Shown here one piece after another: positions 60,359 through 64,000 of a stretch of DNA of 64,000 nt. The notes below the pieces were generated by a model. The model ran no database searches, was not told the origin of the DNA, and saw only the letters and a program-made list of their open reading frames with translations. The position numbers and the translations under genes are program-made. Source of the stretch: Oscillospiraceae bacterium (lineage in GTDB: Bacteria; Bacillota; Clostridia; UMGS1810); contig SVJH01000006.1 of the NCBI GenBank assembly GCA_015069095.1, positions 1 to 64,000 of the forward strand. The letters are read 5' to 3'. Position 1 is the first letter of the stretch, and every line of letters starts with the position of its first letter.

Positions 60359-62569
60359 ATGAAAAGCTGCGAATTCACCGTAAACGGTATGCATTGTGCT
60401 GCGTGTTCTGCACGAATTGAAAACACTGTTCGTAAACTTGATGGTATAAAAGTGGCAAACGTAAATCTTTCTACATCGAGAATGGAAGTTGTATTTGATG
60501 AAAATGTATTAGATACGAGTAAAATAGTTGATACAGTTAATTCCTTGGGATTTAAAGCCGTATTTACTTCGCTTGAAGAAGCGTTTGATGAGAAGAAAAA
60601 AGATGTAAAGCGTATGTTTAAGAAATTTTGCTTATCGTTAGCATTTGCATTACCTCTTTTTTATATTTCAATGGGACATATGATGGGTTTTTTTATTCCA
60701 CATATAATATCTCCTGAGTACCATCCGTTAAATTTTGCTCTAATCCAACTTGTTTTAGCAATTGGAAATATTATTATTGGATATAAGTTTTATACAGTAG
60801 GGTTTAAAAATTTATTTACACTTAAACCTAATATGGACTCACTTGTTGCAATAGGAACTTCAGCGGCATTTTTTTATGGAATATTTTTAATAGTTTTCGA
60901 TTATAAAAATATTCATCATAATGTCCATAATTTATATTTTGAGTCTGTAGGTATGATAATAACTCTTATTTTGCTTGGAAGATACTTAGAAAACAGGTCA
61001 AAACTTAAAACAAATTATGCAATTAAATCACTTATGCAACTTACTCCTAAAACAGCAAAAGTTGAAAGGGACGGACTGCAGATAGAAGTTGATATAAAAG
61101 ATGTATCAGAAAATGACATTGTGCTGATTTTTCCAGGCGAGAATATTCCTGTTGATGGCGAAGTTATCGAAGGAAAAAGTACTGTTGATGAGTCGATGCT
61201 TACAGGCGAAAGTATTGATGTAATAAAACAAGTCGGCGACAAAGTTTTTTCGGGTTGCGTAAATAAATACGGTCATTTAAAAATAAAAGCAAAAAGTGTT
61301 GGCGAAAAAACAGTGCTTTCTCAAATAATAAAAATGGTTGAAAAAGCAAGTAGCACGAAACCTCATCTTGCAAAACTTGCCGATAAAATTGCATTAGTAT
61401 TTGTACCTTCGGTAATAATTATTGCTACATTAACGTTTTTAATGTGGTTTTTAATTACAAAAGACTTTAATCATTCAATAAAATTCTTTATAACTGTTCT
61501 TGTTATTGCGTGCCCTTGTGCCCTTGGACTTGCAACACCTACTGCTGTTATTGTTGCAGTAGGAAAAGGTGCAACAGAAGGGGTTTTGATAAAAGACTCA
61601 AATGCCCTTGAACTATTTTCCAAATCTGATGTTATTGTGTTTGATAAAACAGGCACTTTAACTTATGGAAAACCTGAAGTTACTGATATAGTTTCTTATG
61701 GAAATTACAGTGATGATGAAATTTTAAAATATGCATATTCGGTTGAAAAAGCTTCAGAACACCCGCTAAGTGAGGCAATCGTTAATAAAGCTCATGGCAT
61801 GATTTCGTTTGATATTTTTGATTTCAATGCTGATGTAGGATATGGTGTTACAGCAACTGCCAACGGCAAAAAAATTGTTATCGGCAGCGAAAAAATACTG
61901 AATTTAAATAATATAAAAAACACCATGCAGGATTTGGCAGATAAACTTACAAAAAACGGGAAAACAATTATGTATGTTGCAATTGATGGCACTGTTGAAG
62001 GGATATTTGCCGTTATGGACGAGATAAAGAAAGAAGCCAAAGATGTAATAACACAGTTAAGAGCACTTGGAAAAGAAACATATATTCTTACGGGAGATAA
62101 CAAATATGTTGCAATGGCAGTTTGCAAAAAAATCGGTGCTGATAGTGAAATACACGAAGTACTTCCTGATGAAAAATCATATGTAATAGAAAAATTGCAG
62201 AAAGAAGGGAAAATTGTTGCAATGGTTGGAGATGGAATTAACGATTCTGTAGCTCTTGCAACAAGTGATATTGGTGTTTCTGTATCGGATGCTACACAAA
62301 TTGCTGTAGAAGCGGCAGATGTTGTTATTATGAACAATAATCTTTCGGGTATTATTAAAGCAATAAATTTAAGTAAAATGACAATAAAAAACATTAAGCA
62401 AAACTTATTTTTCGCATTTGTTTATAACACTATACTAATCCCTGTTGCTGCGGGTGCGTTAGTTTCTTTAGGAATAGAACTTAACCCAATGATAGCGTCT
62501 TTTGCAATGTCTTTAAGTTCTGTATCGGTTGTGCTTAATGCATTAAGAATTAAAAAAATTAAACTTTAA
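60359..62569 (+). CDS. copA: copper-translocating P1B-type ATPase
   Basis: 736 residues. One N-terminal heavy-metal-associated domain with GMHCAACSARIE, membrane segments, the actuator TGES, the intramembrane metal motif CPCALGLATPTAV, the phosphorylated DKTGTLT, HPLSEAI in the nucleotide domain and GDGINDSVAL. CPC plus CxxC points to Cu(I) export. It begins 9 bp after rlmB with GGTGATAGG as ribosome-binding site. No CsoR or copper chaperone gene is adjacent. Confidence 0.95.
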   Translation: MKSCEFTVNGMHCAACSARIENTVRKLDGIKVANVNLSTSRMEVVFDENVLDTSKIVDTVNSLGFKAVFTSLEEAFDEKKKDVKRMFKKFCLSLAFALPLFYISMGHMMGFFIPHIISPEYHPLNFALIQLVLAIGNIIIGYKFYTVGFKNLFTLKPNMDSLVAIGTSAAFFYGIFLIVFDYKNIHHNVHNLYFESVGMIITLILLGRYLENRSKLKTNYAIKSLMQLTPKTAKVERDGLQIEVDIKDVSENDIVLIFPGENIPVDGEVIEGKSTVDESMLTGESIDVIKQVGDKVFSGCVNKYGHLKIKAKSVGEKTVLSQIIKMVEKASSTKPHLAKLADKIALVFVPSVIIIATLTFLMWFLITKDFNHSIKFFITVLVIACPCALGLATPTAVIVAVGKGATEGVLIKDSNALELFSKSDVIVFDKTGTLTYGKPEVTDIVSYGNYSDDEILKYAYSVEKASEHPLSEAIVNKAHGMISFDIFDFNADVGYGVTATANGKKIVIGSEKILNLNNIKNTMQDLADKLTKNGKTIMYVAIDGTVEGIFAVMDEIKKEAKDVITQLRALGKETYILTGDNKYVAMAVCKKIGADSEIHEVLPDEKSYVIEKLQKEGKIVAMVGDGINDSVALATSDIGVSVSDATQIAVEAADVVIMNNNLSGIIKAINLSKMTIKNIKQNLFFAFVYNTILIPVAAGALVSLGIELNPMIASFAMSLSSVSVVLNALRIKKIKL

Positions 62570-62581
62570 GGAGATTTTAAA

Positions 62582-62851
62582 ATGAAAGCAATTATAACTG
62601 TACTTGGAAAAGATAAAGTTGGTATTATATGCGGTGTTAGTGCCGTTTTAAAAGATTTGAATGTAAATATTTTAGATATTTCACAAACAATTATCAATGA
62701 TATGTTTACAATGATAATGTCGGTTGACTTATCAAAGGCAAATGCCGATTTTAACTCGATTTCTCAAAAGATTGATGAGGAAGGAAAAAAACTTGGAGTA
62801 ATTATCAACATTCAACATGAAGATATCTTTAATTCTATGCATAAAATCTGA
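62582..62851 (+). CDS. ACT domain protein (UPF0237)
   Basis: 89 residues, a single ACT domain: AIITVLGKDKVGIICGVSAV at the start and ILDISQTIINDMFTMIM after it. Proteins of this family are predicted small-molecule sensors and are almost always encoded beside a DUF711 (UPF0210) protein, as here (17 bp). RBS AAGGAG. Ligand and role unknown. Confidence 0.93.
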   Translation: MKAIITVLGKDKVGIICGVSAVLKDLNVNILDISQTIINDMFTMIMSVDLSKANADFNSISQKIDEEGKKLGVIINIQHEDIFNSMHKI

Positions 62852-62867
62852 GGAGTGAAATTTAAAA

Positions 62868-64000
62868 ATGCTTAATCAAAACGAAATTTTAGAAACGCTA
62901 AATATGATATCTAAAGAAAATTTGGATATCAGAACAATTACAATGGGGATTTCTCTTTTGGATTGTGCTGGCGACGATGTAAATATAATTAAAAATAAAA
63001 TTTATGATAAAATTACTAAAAAAGCAGAAAGACTTCTTGAAGTTGGCAATCAAATTGAAAGAGAATACGGAATTCCTATCATAAACAAAAGAATCTCTGT
63101 TACACCAATTTCTCTTTTATCAAACAATTTAACATCAAAAGAATGTGTAGAAATTGCAAAAATTCTTGATAAAGCTGCAGATACAACTGGTGTAAATTTC
63201 ATTGGTGGATATTCTGCACTTGTTCAAAAAGGATTTACAAATGGTGATAGAGCTCTTATAAGTTCAATTCCTGAAGCACTTTCAGTTACAAATAAAGTTT
63301 GTTCATCTGTAAATGTCGGCAGTACTAAAGCCGGAATAAATATGGATGCAGTGAAAATGATGGGAGAAATAATCAAAGACACTGCACAAATGACAAAAGA
63401 TGCTGATGGGTTCGGATGTGCAAAACTTGTAGTTTTTGCAAATGCAGTCGAAGATAATCCGTTTATGGCCGGTGCTTTTCACGGTGTTGGTGAAGCTGAA
63501 TGCGTAATTAACGTAGGTGTAAGCGGTCCTGGGGTTGTAAAATGTGCTCTTGAAAAAGTAAAAGGTGCAGATTTTGAAACAGTTGCAGAAACCATTAAGA
63601 AAACTGCTTTTAAAATTACAAGAATGGGTAATCTTGTAGCAAAAGAGGCAGCAAAAAGACTTGATGTTCCTTTTGGTATAGTTGACTTATCACTTGCTCC
63701 AACACCGGCAGTGGGAGATAGTGTAGCGTACATTTTGGAAGAAATGGGACTTGAACAGTGTGGTGCTCATGGGACAACTGCTGCACTTGCGCTTTTAAAT
63801 GATGCTGTAAAAAAAGGTGGAGTTTTTGCTTCTTCTTCAGTTGGCGGTCTAAGTGGTGCTTTTATTCCTGTAAGTGAAGATGCTGGAATGATAAATGCTG
63901 CTGCAAACGGAAGTTTAACATTAGAAAAACTTGAAGCAATGACATGTGTGTGTTCTGTTGGTCTTGATATGATTGTTATTCCGGGGGATACACCAGCATC
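62868..64000 (+). CDS. DUF711 (UPF0210, 'PFL family') protein, 3' end outside window
   Basis: At least 377 residues are visible and the frame is open at the window edge; family members are about 450. Conserved patches: [60 protein letters not shown] and [18 protein letters not shown]. Despite the family name it is not a glycyl-radical enzyme as far as I can see. ATG at 62868 follows GAGGAGTG. Cotranscribed with the ACT protein, and possibly with copA and rlmB. Confidence 0.93.
   Translation, partial: MLNQNEILETLNMISKENLDIRTITMGISLLDCAGDDVNIIKNKIYDKITKKAERLLEVGNQIEREYGIPIINKRISVTPISLLSNNLTSKECVEIAKILDKAADTTGVNFIGGYSALVQKGFTNGDRALISSIPEALSVTNKVCSSVNVGSTKAGINMDAVKMMGEIIKDTAQMTKDADGFGCAKLVVFANAVEDNPFMAGAFHGVGEAECVINVGVSGPGVVKCALEKVKGADFETVAETIKKTAFKITRMGNLVAKEAAKRLDVPFGIVDLSLAPTPAVGDSVAYILEEMGLEQCGAHGTTAALALLNDAVKKGGVFASSSVGGLSGAFIPVSEDAGMINAAANGSLTLEKLEAMTCVCSVGLDMIVIPGDTPA

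Noticed and set aside
61792-62394. 200-codon open frame on the minus strand inside copA
   Set aside because: It is the antisense of a strongly conserved P-type ATPase region, has biased composition (Ile, Ser, Phe-rich) and no ribosome-binding site.
62868-64000. Reading the 'PFL family' DUF711 protein as a second glycyl-radical enzyme
   Set aside because: No glycyl-radical loop or activase is visible; the family name comes from a distant structural likeness.

Overview
This window is AT-rich DNA from an anaerobic, endospore-forming Firmicute of the Clostridia type. The evidence is an intact sigma-K gene with its pro-sequence, a DacF-like carboxypeptidase, a large Alu-domain SRP RNA directly upstream of dnaX (the Bacillus/Clostridium arrangement), a glycyl-radical enzyme with its activase, and S-layer-homology (SLH) surface proteins. 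I cannot name the species. No mobile element, CRISPR array, tRNA or rRNA gene was found. Genes are tightly packed and separated by hairpin terminators and by recognisable sigma-A promoters.

Layout. 0-0.8 kb: an ECF transporter S component with an apparent frameshift. 0.85-8.2 kb, minus strand: smc-ftsY-trypsin-like membrane protease-sugar isomerase. 8.3-9.6 kb: a DUF486 membrane protein and a metallophosphoesterase. 9.6-13.4 kb: an atypical glycyl-radical enzyme and its activase, divergent from an AraC regulator. 13.5-15 kb: a DUF1653 protein and a CDF metal exporter. 15-21.8 kb: a maltodextrin-type operon (binding protein, two permeases, 4-alpha-glucanotransferase, phosphorylase). 22-31 kb: two very large SLH surface proteins. 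31.5-36.7 kb: a second ABC oligosaccharide importer (LplA/LplB/YtcP type) and a second 4-alpha-glucanotransferase. 36.9-48.5 kb: two more large SLH proteins interleaved with an alpha-L-rhamnosidase-like protein, an SGNH hydrolase, a 4'-phosphopantetheinyl transferase, a polysaccharide deacetylase and a serine hydrolase. 48.5-64 kb: mostly housekeeping genes (sigK, secG, a LacI regulator, an MBL hydrolase, an EEP hydrolase, tadA, dacF, ispG, SRP RNA, dnaX, hom, lysC, rlmB, copA, an ACT protein and DUF711).

How it works together. The 15-48 kb section reads as a glycan-acquisition and cell-surface region. SLH proteins, two of them with carbohydrate-binding-like modules, would sit on the wall. 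Two ABC importers bring in oligosaccharides; neither operon has its own ATPase. Cytoplasmic GH77/GT35 enzymes and the rhamnosidase/esterase/deacetylase-type enzymes would process them. This functional link is an inference from gene order.

The most unusual content is a family of three SLH proteins (27180-31085, 36910-39891, 44318-46903). They share an uncharacterised beta-rich body of 640-740 residues and a common C-terminal ending. The glycyl-radical enzyme with GCYEC and CGWN motifs is the best candidate for an undescribed enzyme activity.
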